From the NCBI RefSeq assembly GCF_027000115.1, contig NZ_JALTON010000053.1, positions 1 to 64,000 of the forward strand: a stretch of 64,000 bases of DNA, written 5' to 3'. This stretch comes from Thiohalobacter sp. GTDB lineage: Bacteria > Pseudomonadota > Gammaproteobacteria > Thiohalobacterales > Thiohalobacteraceae. Below are positions 42,446 through 53,925 of the stretch, piece by piece; within the stretch, counting starts at the first letter, position 1; each line of letters starts with the position of its first letter. The position numbers and the translations under genes are program-made. The notes beneath the pieces were generated by a model, which searched no databases, was not told the origin of the DNA, and saw nothing but the letters and a program-made list of their open reading frames with translations.

Positions 42446-42745
42446 TCAGTGATGCCCGCCGCATTTGCCCTCGTTGGCCTTCATGTGTTCGGTGCCGCAC
42501 TTGCCCTCCGGCATGCTCTTCATGGCTTCCGGCTTTTCGGCCTTTTCAGCCTCTGCGGTATCCGCATCGGCCTTGCCGGCCTTGTTGTGATGGCAACTGT
42601 CGCCCCGCTCGCCGTCGGCGCTCGCAACCTGGATCGCCGGTCCGACTGGTTCGGCGGAAAACAGCGTGTCCGCCTGGGCGCCGCCGGTGGCCAGCAGGCC
42701 CGCGAGGGTGAGCACGAGGGTTTCGTTGGAAATCGAGGATTTCAT
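42446..42745 (-). CDS. Orphan bufferin/HvfA-like low-complexity peptide precursor
   Basis: 99 residues. Signal peptide to about residue 25 (LLATGGAQA), a low-complexity Lys/Glu/Ala middle, and two EGKCG motifs (80-84 and 92-96) with C51, C83 and C95. EGKCG repeats are the sites modified by MNIO (DUF692) enzymes in HvfA/bufferin copper-binding peptides. Only two motifs are present (other members have more), and no DUF692 or DUF2063 gene lies within the window. Only a weak AAGAG ribosome site. Confidence 0.7.
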   Translation of the reverse strand: MKSSISNETLVLTLAGLLATGGAQADTLFSAEPVGPAIQVASADGERGDSCHHNKAGKADADTAEAEKAEKPEAMKSMPEGKCGTEHMKANEGKCGGHH

Positions 42746-42786
42746 GGTGTACTCTTGTCAGTTTGGGTGAAGGGGAACCCGCTGCC

Positions 42787-43250
42787 TCAGCGGCGGCGGG
42801 ACTTCTGGTCGATCCGGTACCAGCCCTGGTAGGCCGGCTCGGGCCACAGCGATTGCAGCCAGCTCAGGATGGCGTCGATGTCGGCATCGCTCAGCCGGTC
42901 GCCCCAGCCGGGCATGTCGCTCTGGCGGGGATCGCGGCCGTGTTTGACGATCTGGTGCAATTGGCGCCAGGGATGGTGCCAGGCGTGACCGCTGCCGTTC
43001 AGCGGCGGTGGCCGAAAGCGCCCGTCCGGACGCCGCTCGCGCCATTGCGGGTCGCCCTCGGCATCGGCGCCGTGGCAGGCCGCGCAGTGCTGTGCATAGA
43101 GGTTGCGTCCGCGCTCCAGCACCGCGGTGTCATAGACCCGGGGCGGCGCCTGGCTCGCCGTCAGCGGCTCCACGGCCCCGGCCTCCTCCGGCCGCTCGCA
43201 GCCCGCGAGCAGCAGCGGAAACACCAGAAGGGACAGCAAGCGTCTCGCTG

Positions 43251-43254
<4 letters not shown>
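42787..43254 (-). CDS. Cytochrome c lipoprotein
   Basis: 155 residues. Lipoprotein signal ending LLAGC (Cys about 19), then a class I cytochrome domain with CAACH and the C-terminal [26 protein letters not shown] providing the Met ligand. Overlaps the CusA stop region by 4 nt (ATGA-type at 43251-43254), so co-transcribed with the efflux system; it may take electrons from copper oxidation. Confidence 0.9.
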
Positions 43255-46409
<3,155 letters not shown>

Positions 46410-46420
46410 GTCCGCCCCCG

Positions 46421-48127
46421 CTACTCGCCGCCAAGCACCTGGATGCTGTCGATGCGATAAACCCCGTCATCGCCCGGTACCAGCGTGAAATAGACGCGCT
46501 GACCCGCTTGCAGGCCCTCCAGGCTCGCCGTGTCCGTCAGCGCGAAGTCCATGGTCATCGCCGGCCAGCCCAGCGCCTCGATGGGCTCGTGCGCCAGGGT
46601 GAGCTTGCGCGCCTCGGCCATCACGGCCTCGACGGCGCCCATACCGGTAACCGGTTGCGGCTCGCCCATGCGATGGATCTGGGTGATGACCCAGCCCGAG
46701 TCCTGTTGCTCGAGGGTGAAGTGGATTTCCTCGCCGGCTTCGAGCCCGGTGATGTCCACGCCCTCGGCCACCAGGAAGTCCATGGTCATCGCCGGCCAGC
46801 CCAGCGCCTCGATGGGCTCGTGAGTCAGGTTCAGCTTGCCACTGGCGGCGTCCACTGCCTCGACCCGGCCCTGTCCGGTGACCGGGCCGTCCTGTGCCGC
46901 CCGCGCGTCCCCACCTTGCAAGCGCTGGATGCTGCCCTTGATGCTGGCCTCGGAATCGATCAGGAACTGGCCGGAGGTCACCACCGTCTCGCCTTCATCG
47001 AGGCCGGCGAGGATCTCCACCCAGTCGCCCGACTCCATGCCGGCCCGTACCTCGCGGGCGGTAAACTTGCCTTCGCCGAGCGCGATGATAACCCGCTCCA
47101 TGTCGCCGGTGCGGATCAGTGCCTCGCGCGGGATCATCAGCACATCGTCCTTCGGACCGGCATAGACGCGCGCATTGGCGTACATCTGCGGCTTGAGCGC
47201 CTCGTCGGGGTTGTCGAAGCGCAGGCGTGCGCGCAGGGTACGACTCTTGGGGTCGACGGTGGGGTAGACAAACTCGACCTCGCCCTCCCAGACCCTTCCC
47301 GGCAGATAGGGCAGGCTTACCTCGGCCGGCTGGCCGGCCGCCACCCAATTGGCCTGGCGCTCGAACACGTCGACCAGCAACCAGACGCTGGAGAGGTCCG
47401 CGAGCGTCATCACCTCCGTCTTCGGCGTCACATACATGCCCTCGCGCACGCGCAGATTGGCAACGATGCCATCCTGGCTGGCACGCACCCGCACCAGTTG
47501 CGCGGCGCGCCCTGTTCGCGCGATCTCGCGGATCTGGTCGGGCGCCATGCCCAGCGCGATCAGGCGCTCGCGCGAGGCGCGGACCAGGTATTCGCTGTTG
47601 GCGCGGTGGGCCTGGAGGTATTCCTCCTGGGCGTTGACCAGGTCGCGGGAATAGACCTCGAACAGCACCTGTCCCTTTTTCACCCGCTCGCCGTCGGACT
47701 TGACATACAGGCGATCGATCCAGCCGTCGGTCCGCAGATGCACATGACTGATCCGTCGTTCGTCGTAGTCGACGTAACCGACGGTCTTGATCATCCGCCA
47801 CAGCCGCCCGCGTTCCACCTTTGTGGTGCGCACGCCGAGGTTCTGTACCACTGCGGGGTCGATCTTGACGACATCGCCCGCGCCCGCCTCGTCCGCGTAC
47901 ACGGGCACCAGATCCATGCCCATGGGCGACTTGCCGGGCTTGTCGCGGCGGTAGTTGGGGTCCATGGGCGCGACCCAGTAGAGGATCTCGCGCTCGCCTT
48001 CGGCCGCGGCGTTGCCTTCAGCGGACTCGCCGCCACCGTCGGGGCCGCCCGCCGGCTGCAGATACATGCCGATGCCGACTCCGGCCGCCAACAGGACCGC
48101 GGCGCCCATCCAGTTGCTGACCTTCAT
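46421..48127 (-). CDS. cusB: CusB-type membrane fusion protein with two fused CusF-like domains
   Basis: 568 residues. N-terminal anchor, a heavy-metal-binding-like segment with no Cys ([28 protein letters not shown]), the adaptor barrel, lipoyl and hairpin regions (about 95-400), and then two CusF-type domains in tandem. The domains share [16 protein letters not shown] in both copies, starting about 77 residues apart, containing the W and M of the CusF copper site. CusF is a separate chaperone in E. coli; here it is doubled and fused. Between cusC and cusA in transcription order. Confidence 0.92.
   Translation of the reverse strand: MKVSNWMGAAVLLAAGVGIGMYLQPAGGPDGGGESAEGNAAAEGEREILYWVAPMDPNYRRDKPGKSPMGMDLVPVYADEAGAGDVVKIDPAVVQNLGVRTTKVERGRLWRMIKTVGYVDYDERRISHVHLRTDGWIDRLYVKSDGERVKKGQVLFEVYSRDLVNAQEEYLQAHRANSEYLVRASRERLIALGMAPDQIREIARTGRAAQLVRVRASQDGIVANLRVREGMYVTPKTEVMTLADLSSVWLLVDVFERQANWVAAGQPAEVSLPYLPGRVWEGEVEFVYPTVDPKSRTLRARLRFDNPDEALKPQMYANARVYAGPKDDVLMIPREALIRTGDMERVIIALGEGKFTAREVRAGMESGDWVEILAGLDEGETVVTSGQFLIDSEASIKGSIQRLQGGDARAAQDGPVTGQGRVEAVDAASGKLNLTHEPIEALGWPAMTMDFLVAEGVDITGLEAGEEIHFTLEQQDSGWVITQIHRMGEPQPVTGMGAVEAVMAEARKLTLAHEPIEALGWPAMTMDFALTDTASLEGLQAGQRVYFTLVPGDDGVYRIDSIQVLGGE
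46544..46822 (-). repeat. Perfect 48-bp direct repeat inside cusB
   Basis: Bases 46544-46591 and 46775-46822 are identical, 231 bp (77 codons) apart and in the same frame. They encode the shared [16 protein letters not shown] core of the two CusF-like domains. Identity at silent positions implies a recent copy event or ongoing gene conversion. The direct repeat could also delete one domain by recombination. Confidence 0.9.
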
Positions 48128-49389
48128 GATCTTTCCCCCTTGAGATAGAGCAGCCGGACGGCGGCACGGGCGCGGTCCACACGCAGCTTGAGGGCCATCA
48201 GGCGGCTGTCGAGTTCGGTGAGCCGGGCACGCATCAGCCCGGTGAAATCGGTGACATCGTTCTGGTAGGCAGTCAACGAGGCCTCGGCATTCTGGATCGC
48301 CTCGGGCACCACCTTCCGGTCATACAGTTGCACGCGTTCGTCCAGGCGCTGCCATTCCGCCCAGACCGCCTCCAGACGACGGGTCAGATCGCGCAGCAGA
48401 TCCTCGCGCGACAGGCGCTCCGCTGCCAGCGCCTCGCGGCGCGCGGCCAGCACACGGTCCTGGCGCTTGCCGGTGAACAGCGGCACGTCCAGCGACACCA
48501 TGGCAGAGAGGAAATCGGCGCGATCCGAGCCGTTGGGATTGTTGCCGACGCGGTCGCCATAGGTGACATCGACCATCCAGCCCGGCTTGTACTTCTGGCG
48601 GGCGATGTCGGTATCCAGTTCCCCGGCCTCGACCCGGCGCCCGGCAGCGATCAGCAGCGGATGCTCGTCGAGCCGCGCGCGCAGCTCCGCGAGCGGTGGC
48701 GGCGGCGAGAACACCGGCAACATGGCCGGCAGGTCGCGCGCGGCCTGCGGACCGATCAACCGGGCCAGCGCCGCGCGCGCCGTTTCCTCCGCGGTGCGAA
48801 TGCGGGTGCGGCGATCATCGAGCAGGCCCAGCTCGACACTGGCGCGCAACACGTCCTGCTGGTTGCGTCGCCCGGCAGCATAGTGGGCACGGGTGACCTC
48901 CAACAGTTGTCGGAAGAGTTCCCGGCTTTCGTCCACGATCCGGCCCGCGGCCACCTGGTACCAGACATCCAGCCAGGCCAGTCGCAGGTCACGTTGCACG
49001 CGCAGGCGCTGGTCCGCAGCGCGCGCGGCGCTGGCCTCGGACAGAACCCGGGTACGGGCCTCGCGCAACGCCAGGGTGCGGCCCGGCGGGAAGGCCTGCT
49101 GCACACCAACCTGCAACTGGGTCATGGCCTCCTGGCTGCGACTGAAACTGTCGGTGGGCAGATTCATGAGGCCCAGTTTCACCCGAGGATCGGGCAACTG
49201 GCCGGCGGCTACCGCCGCCTCGCGCAAGGCGCGCGCGCGGGCCTCGAGGCCGGCGGCGCTGACGTCATGTTCCAGCGCCAGGCGCTCGGCCTCGGCCAGT
49301 TCGAGCACCGGCACCTCCGCACGCAGCGAAGCGGCCAGTGCCATGCAGACGATCAGGGTCGGGGCGCGCAGCCCCCGTGGAATGGACAT
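48124..49389 (-). CDS. cusC: TolC-family outer-membrane factor of the efflux system
   Basis: 421 residues. Signal peptide (to about 24), then the helical TolC-type repeat structure: AGQLPDPRVKLGLMNLPTDSFSRSQEAMTQLQVGVQQAFPPG near the start and the second half VDVTYGDRVGNNPNGSDRADFLS. The third component of the tripartite RND pump. Its stop overlaps the cusB start by 4 nt. Confidence 0.9.
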   Translation of the reverse strand: MSIPRGLRAPTLIVCMALAASLRAEVPVLELAEAERLALEHDVSAAGLEARARALREAAVAAGQLPDPRVKLGLMNLPTDSFSRSQEAMTQLQVGVQQAFPPGRTLALREARTRVLSEASAARAADQRLRVQRDLRLAWLDVWYQVAAGRIVDESRELFRQLLEVTRAHYAAGRRNQQDVLRASVELGLLDDRRTRIRTAEETARAALARLIGPQAARDLPAMLPVFSPPPPLAELRARLDEHPLLIAAGRRVEAGELDTDIARQKYKPGWMVDVTYGDRVGNNPNGSDRADFLSAMVSLDVPLFTGKRQDRVLAARREALAAERLSREDLLRDLTRRLEAVWAEWQRLDERVQLYDRKVVPEAIQNAEASLTAYQNDVTDFTGLMRARLTELDSRLMALKLRVDRARAAVRLLYLKGERS

Positions 49390-49444
49390 GCCTTTCTCCT
49401 TTCGAGCAAACCGCAGAAGGTACGGGGCCGATCAGGAGTCCGGT

Positions 49445-49858
49445 CTAATCCAGGAAGACGCAGTATTGCAAATGCAGGGGAGGACGGGAGGGCGGAGACC
49501 GGTCGGCACAGACCGGGGCGCCTCGCACGACCGGGTGCGGCGCGGTGACGGCAGGTTCGAACTGCCGTGGCACGATCGTCAGAAGGTTGGCCGCCGCCAG
49601 CAGCTGCGGCTCGGCCGTCGACGCGGCCGGCTTGAGCACGCAGCCGGCGTGCAGACAGGGGTCGGCAGATTCCTCGCAACAGCCATGCTGCATCGCGGGG
49701 GCATCATGGCGGTGTTCCATCACATGACCGCCACGCGCATCGGTTTCCGATACCGACATGGCCTGGCATACGCCGGCGACGGCTGACAGCCAGCCGAGCA
49801 GCAGCACGCCGAACAGACTGCGCGCGAGCCAGTGCCGATGTTGCCGAAGACGATGCAT
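49445..49858 (-). CDS. CopL-like secreted cysteine-rich small protein (copy 2)
   Basis: 137 residues from the ATG at 49858; weak ribosome site. Signal peptide (LARSLFGVLLLGWLSAVAG), His/Met/Cys segment (HVMEHRHDAPAMQHGCCEE, DPCLHAGC) and the C-terminal PPLHLQYCVFLD typical of small DUF2946-like proteins. It is the first gene of the minus-strand island and lies 55 nt upstream of cusC, so probably its leader gene. Confidence 0.65.
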   Translation of the reverse strand: MHRLRQHRHWLARSLFGVLLLGWLSAVAGVCQAMSVSETDARGGHVMEHRHDAPAMQHGCCEESADPCLHAGCVLKPAASTAEPQLLAAANLLTIVPRQFEPAVTAPHPVVRGAPVCADRSPPSRPPLHLQYCVFLD

Positions 49859-49969
49859 AGCAGTTTTGTCCCGTCCAGGAACGGAAAGTTCCCTCCAGTG
49901 TACGCCCATCCTGTCCGCATTAGAATCCCGAGGGCCAGCCCGCATATGCACCAGAGGGCAAGGCACTGC

Positions 49970-50860
49970 TCAGCCCTGCCCGGTCAGGCGCCGCTGCGCC
50001 TCGCGATACTTCTCGGCGGTGCGCCGGATGATCTCGGGCGGCAGCCGCGGCCCCGGCGGCGTCTTGTCCCAGTCCAGCGTCTCCAGGTAGTCGCGCACGA
50101 ACTGCTTGTCGAAGCTGGGCGGACTGATGCCGGGCCGGTACTGGTCGGCAGGCCAGAAGCGGGAGGAGTCGGGCGTGAGCACCTCGTCGATCAGCACCAG
50201 GCGGCCGTCCTCGTCGAGGCCGAACTCGAACTTGGTGTCGGCAATGATGATGCCGCGCTCGCGGGCATACTCGGCGGCATCGGCGTAGATGGCAAGGCTG
50301 ACCTCCCGCACCTGGGCGGCCAGCTCCGACCCGAGCAGGCGCTCGGTCTCGGCGTAGTCGATGTTGATATCGTGGTCGCCGACCGCGGCCTTGGTCGAGG
50401 GCGTGAACAGGGGTTCCGGCAGGCGATCGGCCTGCCGCAGGCCGGGGGGCAGCCGGATGCCGCACACCGAGCCTGTGGCCTGATAGTCCTTCCAGCCCGA
50501 ACCGATCAGGTAACCGCGCACGATGGCCTCCACCGGCAATGCCTTGAGACGGCGCACGATCATGGCGCGGCCCTCGACCTGGGCGCGCGCCTCCGGGTCG
50601 GGAAGGACTTCCTCCAGCGTCAGCGCGGCGAGATGATTGGGCACTCTGTCCCGCAGCCGCTCGAACCAGAAGCGGGAGATGGCCGTGAGCACCGCGCCCT
50701 TGCCCGGTATCGGGTCCGGCAGCACCACGTCGAAGGCCGACAGCCGGTCGGTGGTGACCATCAGCAGGTGGTCCTCGCCTACCTTATATATATCCCGAAC
50801 CTTGCCGCGCGCCAGCAGCGGCAGGCTGTCGATCCGGGTTTCGTACAGGACATCCAGCAT
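49970..50860 (-). CDS. purC: Phosphoribosylaminoimidazole-succinocarboxamide synthase
   Basis: 296 residues from the ATG at 50860 (a GTG at 50869 is possible). SAICAR synthase motifs: [65 protein letters not shown]. It joins CAIR and aspartate in purine synthesis. The larger C-terminal part matches the eukaryote-like/short proteobacterial group of about 295 residues. Single gene, with purE-purK nearby in the opposite direction. Confidence 0.96.
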   Translation of the reverse strand: MLDVLYETRIDSLPLLARGKVRDIYKVGEDHLLMVTTDRLSAFDVVLPDPIPGKGAVLTAISRFWFERLRDRVPNHLAALTLEEVLPDPEARAQVEGRAMIVRRLKALPVEAIVRGYLIGSGWKDYQATGSVCGIRLPPGLRQADRLPEPLFTPSTKAAVGDHDINIDYAETERLLGSELAAQVREVSLAIYADAAEYARERGIIIADTKFEFGLDEDGRLVLIDEVLTPDSSRFWPADQYRPGISPPSFDKQFVRDYLETLDWDKTPPGPRLPPEIIRRTAEKYREAQRRLTGQG

Positions 50861-50960
50861 GGCTCTCACTCACCGGGCGGAAGGGGATGCGTATTCTAAC
50901 CCGCATCTTCCACCGGGGCGGAAGCGGGCATCGGCGGAACTTCCCGGGCCACGGTGTCCG

Positions 50961-51115
50961 AACGCGGAGCGCACCGAGGCGCAGAGGCCGCAGAACCTTG
51001 AAATATATTCTGCTCAGAACCGTAGGATGGGCAAAGGCCTGCAAGGCCGTGCCCATCATCGGGCCGCTCTGCATGCATGATGGGCACGCCGCTGCGCGGC
51101 TTTGCCCATCCTACG
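50961..51115. repeat. Repeat-filled spacer between purC and purE
   Basis: The 373-bp gap holds a degenerate ACGCGGAG/GAGGCGCAGAGG copy (50961-50987) and an opposed pair of REP-like units (51021-51059 and 51077-51115). The second pair keeps the outer GTAGGATGGGCA and TGCCCATCAT arms of the 12014-12180 copies but has different centres (GGCCTGCAAGGCC; GCCGCTGCGCGGC), each still self-complementary. No ORF is convincing in the gap; the remainder must include the purE promoter. Confidence 0.8.
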
Positions 51116-51233
51116 CCCGCTGCCTCCTGGCGTTGCCCCGGATTCCGGCCCTGCGGAGGAGGGGCCGATTACCCCGGACACCGCGCCATGGTATCATTCA
51201 GCGTTTCCGTTTTCGGAACAACGGGTTGAAACG

Positions 51234-51728
51234 ATGAACAAGACGCCCAGGGTCGGCGTGGTGATGGGCAGCAACAGCGACTGGCCGGTGATGGAACAGG
51301 CCGTGCAGATGCTGGAACGCTTCGACATCCCGCACGAGGCCCGCGTGGTCTCCGCCCACCGCACCCCCGATCTGCTGTTCGAGTACGCGGCCAGCGCCCG
51401 CGAACGCGGCCTGGCCTGCATCATCGCCGGCGCCGGCGGCGCCGCCCATCTGCCCGGCATGCTGGCCGCCAAGACCACGCTGCCGGTGCTGGGCGTGCCG
51501 GTGCCCTCGCGCTACCTCAAGGGCACCGACTCGCTGCTGTCCATCGTACAGATGCCGAAGGGTATCCCGGTCGCGACCTTCGCCATCGGCGAGGCCGGAG
51601 CGGCCAATGCCGGCCTGTTCGCGGCCAGCCTGCTGGCGGTCGAGGATGCAGCGCTGGCCGAGCGGCTGGCGGCCTACCGTGCCGAACTCGAACAGATGGT
51701 CCATGACATGACCCTGCCGCCGGCATGA
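51234..51728 (+). CDS. purE: N5-carboxyaminoimidazole ribonucleotide mutase
   Basis: 164 residues from the ATG at 51234. PurE class I motifs: [74 protein letters not shown]. Catalyses conversion of N5-CAIR to CAIR. Overlaps purK by 4 nt (51725-51728). Confidence 0.97.
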   Translation: MNKTPRVGVVMGSNSDWPVMEQAVQMLERFDIPHEARVVSAHRTPDLLFEYAASARERGLACIIAGAGGAAHLPGMLAAKTTLPVLGVPVPSRYLKGTDSLLSIVQMPKGIPVATFAIGEAGAANAGLFAASLLAVEDAALAERLAAYRAELEQMVHDMTLPPA

Positions 51729-52849
51729 TGATCCTGCCCGACGCGACCCTGGGTGTGCTCGGCGGCGGCCAGCTCGGCCGCATGTTCACCCTGGCCGCCC
51801 ACGCCATGGGCTATCGTGTCGCCGTGCTCGACCCGGACCCCCACAGCCCGGCCGGCATGCTGGCAGACCAGCACATCGCCGCCGACTACCGCGATCACGC
51901 CGCGCTGCAGATGCTGGGCGACGAATGCGCGGCCGTCACCACAGAGTTCGAGAACGTGCCCGCCGAGAGCCTGGATTTCCTCGCCCGGCACTGTCCGGTA
52001 CGCCCCGGTGCCGAGGCGGTGCGCATCGCCCAGGACCGGATCGCCGAAAAGAGTTTCGTCCGCGACCACGACCTGGCCACCGCACCCTTCGTGGCCGTGT
52101 ACGAGGCCGGCGACATCGAGCAGGGCTTCTCCGAACTCGAACCGCCCATGCTGCTCAAGACCGCGCGACTGGGCTACGACGGCAAGGGCCAGATGGAGGT
52201 CAATACCCTGGACGAGGCGCTGGCGGCCTTCGGGCAGTTCGGCAACCCGCCCTGCGTGCTCGAGGAACGGGTCGAGCTGGCCGCCGAGGTGTCGGTGATC
52301 CTGGCCCGGGGCCTGGATGGCGAGACGGCCGTCTACCCGGTGGGCGAGAACCACCATGTCGGCGGCATCCTGGACACCACCCTGGTCCCGGCGCGCATTC
52401 GCCAGGAGACGGCGGACGAGGCCGTGGACATGGCCGCCCGCCTGGCCGACGGCCTCGGCTACTGCGGCGTGATGGCGGTGGAATTCTTCATCACTGCGCA
52501 GGGTGCGCTGCTGATCAACGAGATCGCCCCGCGCCCGCACAACAGCGGTCACTACACGCTGGATGCGAGTCTCACCTCCCAGTTCGAACAGCAGGTACGC
52601 TGCCTGTGCGGGCTGCCGCCGGGCGACAGCCTGCTGCTGTCACCGGTGGTGATGGTGAATCTGCTCGGCGACCTCTGGGCAGATCGCGCGCCGCGCTGGG
52701 AACGGCTGTTCCGCCAGCCGCAGGCCAAGCTGCACCTGTACGGCAAGCGCCACGCCCGGCCGGGCCGCAAGATGGGGCACTTCAACGTGCTTGCACCCGA
52801 CCTCGACCAGGCCATCGGAATCGCGGAACGGATTCGCGCCGAGTTGTGA
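51725..52849 (+). CDS. purK: N5-carboxyaminoimidazole ribonucleotide synthase
   Basis: 374 residues, ATP-grasp enzyme. Start [21 protein letters not shown], then ATP-grasp segments [12 protein letters not shown] and [28 protein letters not shown]. Uses ATP and bicarbonate to make N5-CAIR from AIR. ATGA overlap with purE; no terminator with U-tract follows but a hairpin at 52859-52882 does. Confidence 0.96.
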   Translation: MMILPDATLGVLGGGQLGRMFTLAAHAMGYRVAVLDPDPHSPAGMLADQHIAADYRDHAALQMLGDECAAVTTEFENVPAESLDFLARHCPVRPGAEAVRIAQDRIAEKSFVRDHDLATAPFVAVYEAGDIEQGFSELEPPMLLKTARLGYDGKGQMEVNTLDEALAAFGQFGNPPCVLEERVELAAEVSVILARGLDGETAVYPVGENHHVGGILDTTLVPARIRQETADEAVDMAARLADGLGYCGVMAVEFFITAQGALLINEIAPRPHNSGHYTLDASLTSQFEQQVRCLCGLPPGDSLLLSPVVMVNLLGDLWADRAPRWERLFRQPQAKLHLYGKRHARPGRKMGHFNVLAPDLDQAIGIAERIRAEL

Positions 52850-52858
52850 AATACGTCC

Positions 52859-52882
52859 CGCGCTGTCCTTTACGACAGCGCG
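52859..52882 (+). terminator. Hairpin after purK
   Basis: A 9-bp perfect stem CGCGCTGTC/GACAGCGCG around a 6-nt loop begins 10 nt past the purK stop. No U-tract follows, so it is a weak or processing-type 3' end. The following gap up to 53005 holds another ACGCGGAG-type repeat (52889-52916) and nothing else recognised. Confidence 0.5.
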
Positions 52883-53005
52883 GCACCAAACGCGGAGAAT
52901 AGCGAGGCGCAGAGGGCAGCGGGGGATTTGGGGCGTGCGCCTTGCAACGCCATGCTCCCTGTAGTCGGCGTCCTGCCCCGCCGGTCCGGTTGACGGGCAC
53001 GGCCT

Positions 53006-53620
53006 TCATCCCTCCTTGCGCGCCATGGCCACCGTGTACTGGCGGCCCTGCTTGACCTTGTCGTAGTTGCCGAAGATGTTCTTCAGCTCGCGCTCGAACA
53101 GCCGCCGCAGGCCGGTGATGGAGACCAGCCAGATGCGACCGCCGGGCACCATGCGCCGGCAGGCGTCATGCAGCATCAGGGTCAACAGCTCCCGGCCCAC
53201 CTTGGCCGGCACATTGGAAACCACCAGATCGAGCGGCGCCTCGGGCACCTGGTCGAAGCCGTTGCTCAGCATTGCGCGGGCATTGCGGATACCGTTGCGT
53301 TCGGCATTGGCGTTGGCATAGTCGACGGCGACGAAATCCTTGTCCACCATCAGCACCTCGCCACGCGGCGCCAGCCGCGCCAGGGTCAGGCCCAGCGCGC
53401 CATAGCCGCAGCCGAGATCCAGGCAGCGGTCCGAGGGGTCGACCTCCAGGTGGTCGAGCAGCAGGCGGGTTCCGGCATCAATTTCACGGGGCGAGAACAG
53501 GCCCCAGGTGGCATGGAATTCCAGCCGCTGCCCGCGCAGGGTTTCGCTGAACACCCGGTCCTCGCGCAGCCGCGCGATGGCCGGCTCGGACAGCCCGCCG
53601 CAGCCGCCCCCGTCACTCAC
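53006..53620 (-). CDS. Class I SAM methyltransferase (small RsmC-like)
   Basis: 204 residues from the GTG at 53620, preceded by GGAG; no in-frame ATG precedes the conserved domain. Motif I CLDLGCGYGALGLTLARLAP and post-I VLMVDKDFVAVDYANANAERN are clear; the catalytic segment reads VVSNVPAKVG, close to the NPP[FY] of RNA/DNA N-methyltransferases but with an altered middle. C-terminal KNIFGNYDKVKQGRQYTVAMARK. The target is unknown, rRNA G or A methylation is a guess. Confidence 0.75.
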   Translation of the reverse strand: MSDGGGCGGLSEPAIARLREDRVFSETLRGQRLEFHATWGLFSPREIDAGTRLLLDHLEVDPSDRCLDLGCGYGALGLTLARLAPRGEVLMVDKDFVAVDYANANAERNGIRNARAMLSNGFDQVPEAPLDLVVSNVPAKVGRELLTLMLHDACRRMVPGGRIWLVSITGLRRLFERELKNIFGNYDKVKQGRQYTVAMARKEG

Positions 53621-53667
53621 CCTGCCGACTCCGCAGCCCCCGCCACCATTTCCGTCTCGACCGACAT
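53617..53667 (-). CDS. 16-codon leader ORF overlapping the methyltransferase start
   Basis: A strong GGGGGAGGA Shine-Dalgarno 6 nt before an ATG starts a 16-residue frame (MSVETEMVAGAAESAG) whose TGA overlaps the GTG of the methyltransferase (GTGA at 53617-53620). Layout suggests translational coupling, since the methyltransferase itself lacks a good ATG start. It could instead mark a frameshift near the true N-terminus. Confidence 0.45.
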   Translation of the reverse strand: MSVETEMVAGAAESAG

Positions 53668-53925
53668 GAATGTCCTCCCCCGTTGCCCGGTTCCAATGGT
53701 GCACCTTGTCCGGCGTTGGTGCCAGAATGCCTCCAGGACACTGTGGTTTGTGGCTGCTGTCCGGCAGACCATATCAACAGGTTGTTTTCCAACAGGAATC
53801 ATCGGATTAAATATTAGAATATTATAATATTTTATCTGCGTTTCAAGAATGCTAATTGGCTCCCGGCAGTCTATTTTTATAGATTGCTGCGTCCTCCTCC
53901 ACTGGCAACACAACCGGGAACCTTC
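53668..53925 (+). promoter_or_regulatory. AT-rich upstream region of the soe operon
   Basis: The 258 bp between the divergent methyltransferase and soeA include a marked AT-rich block (about 53800-53880) in an otherwise GC-rich genome, with a perfect 14-bp palindrome AATATTATAATATT at 53818-53831. It probably holds the soe promoter and an activator or repressor site. No confident -35/-10 pair was assigned. Confidence 0.55.

Noticed and set aside
42446-42745. Complete bufferin operon (hvfABCD)
   Set aside because: No DUF692, DUF2063 or DoxX-type gene in either direction; only the precursor-like gene is present.
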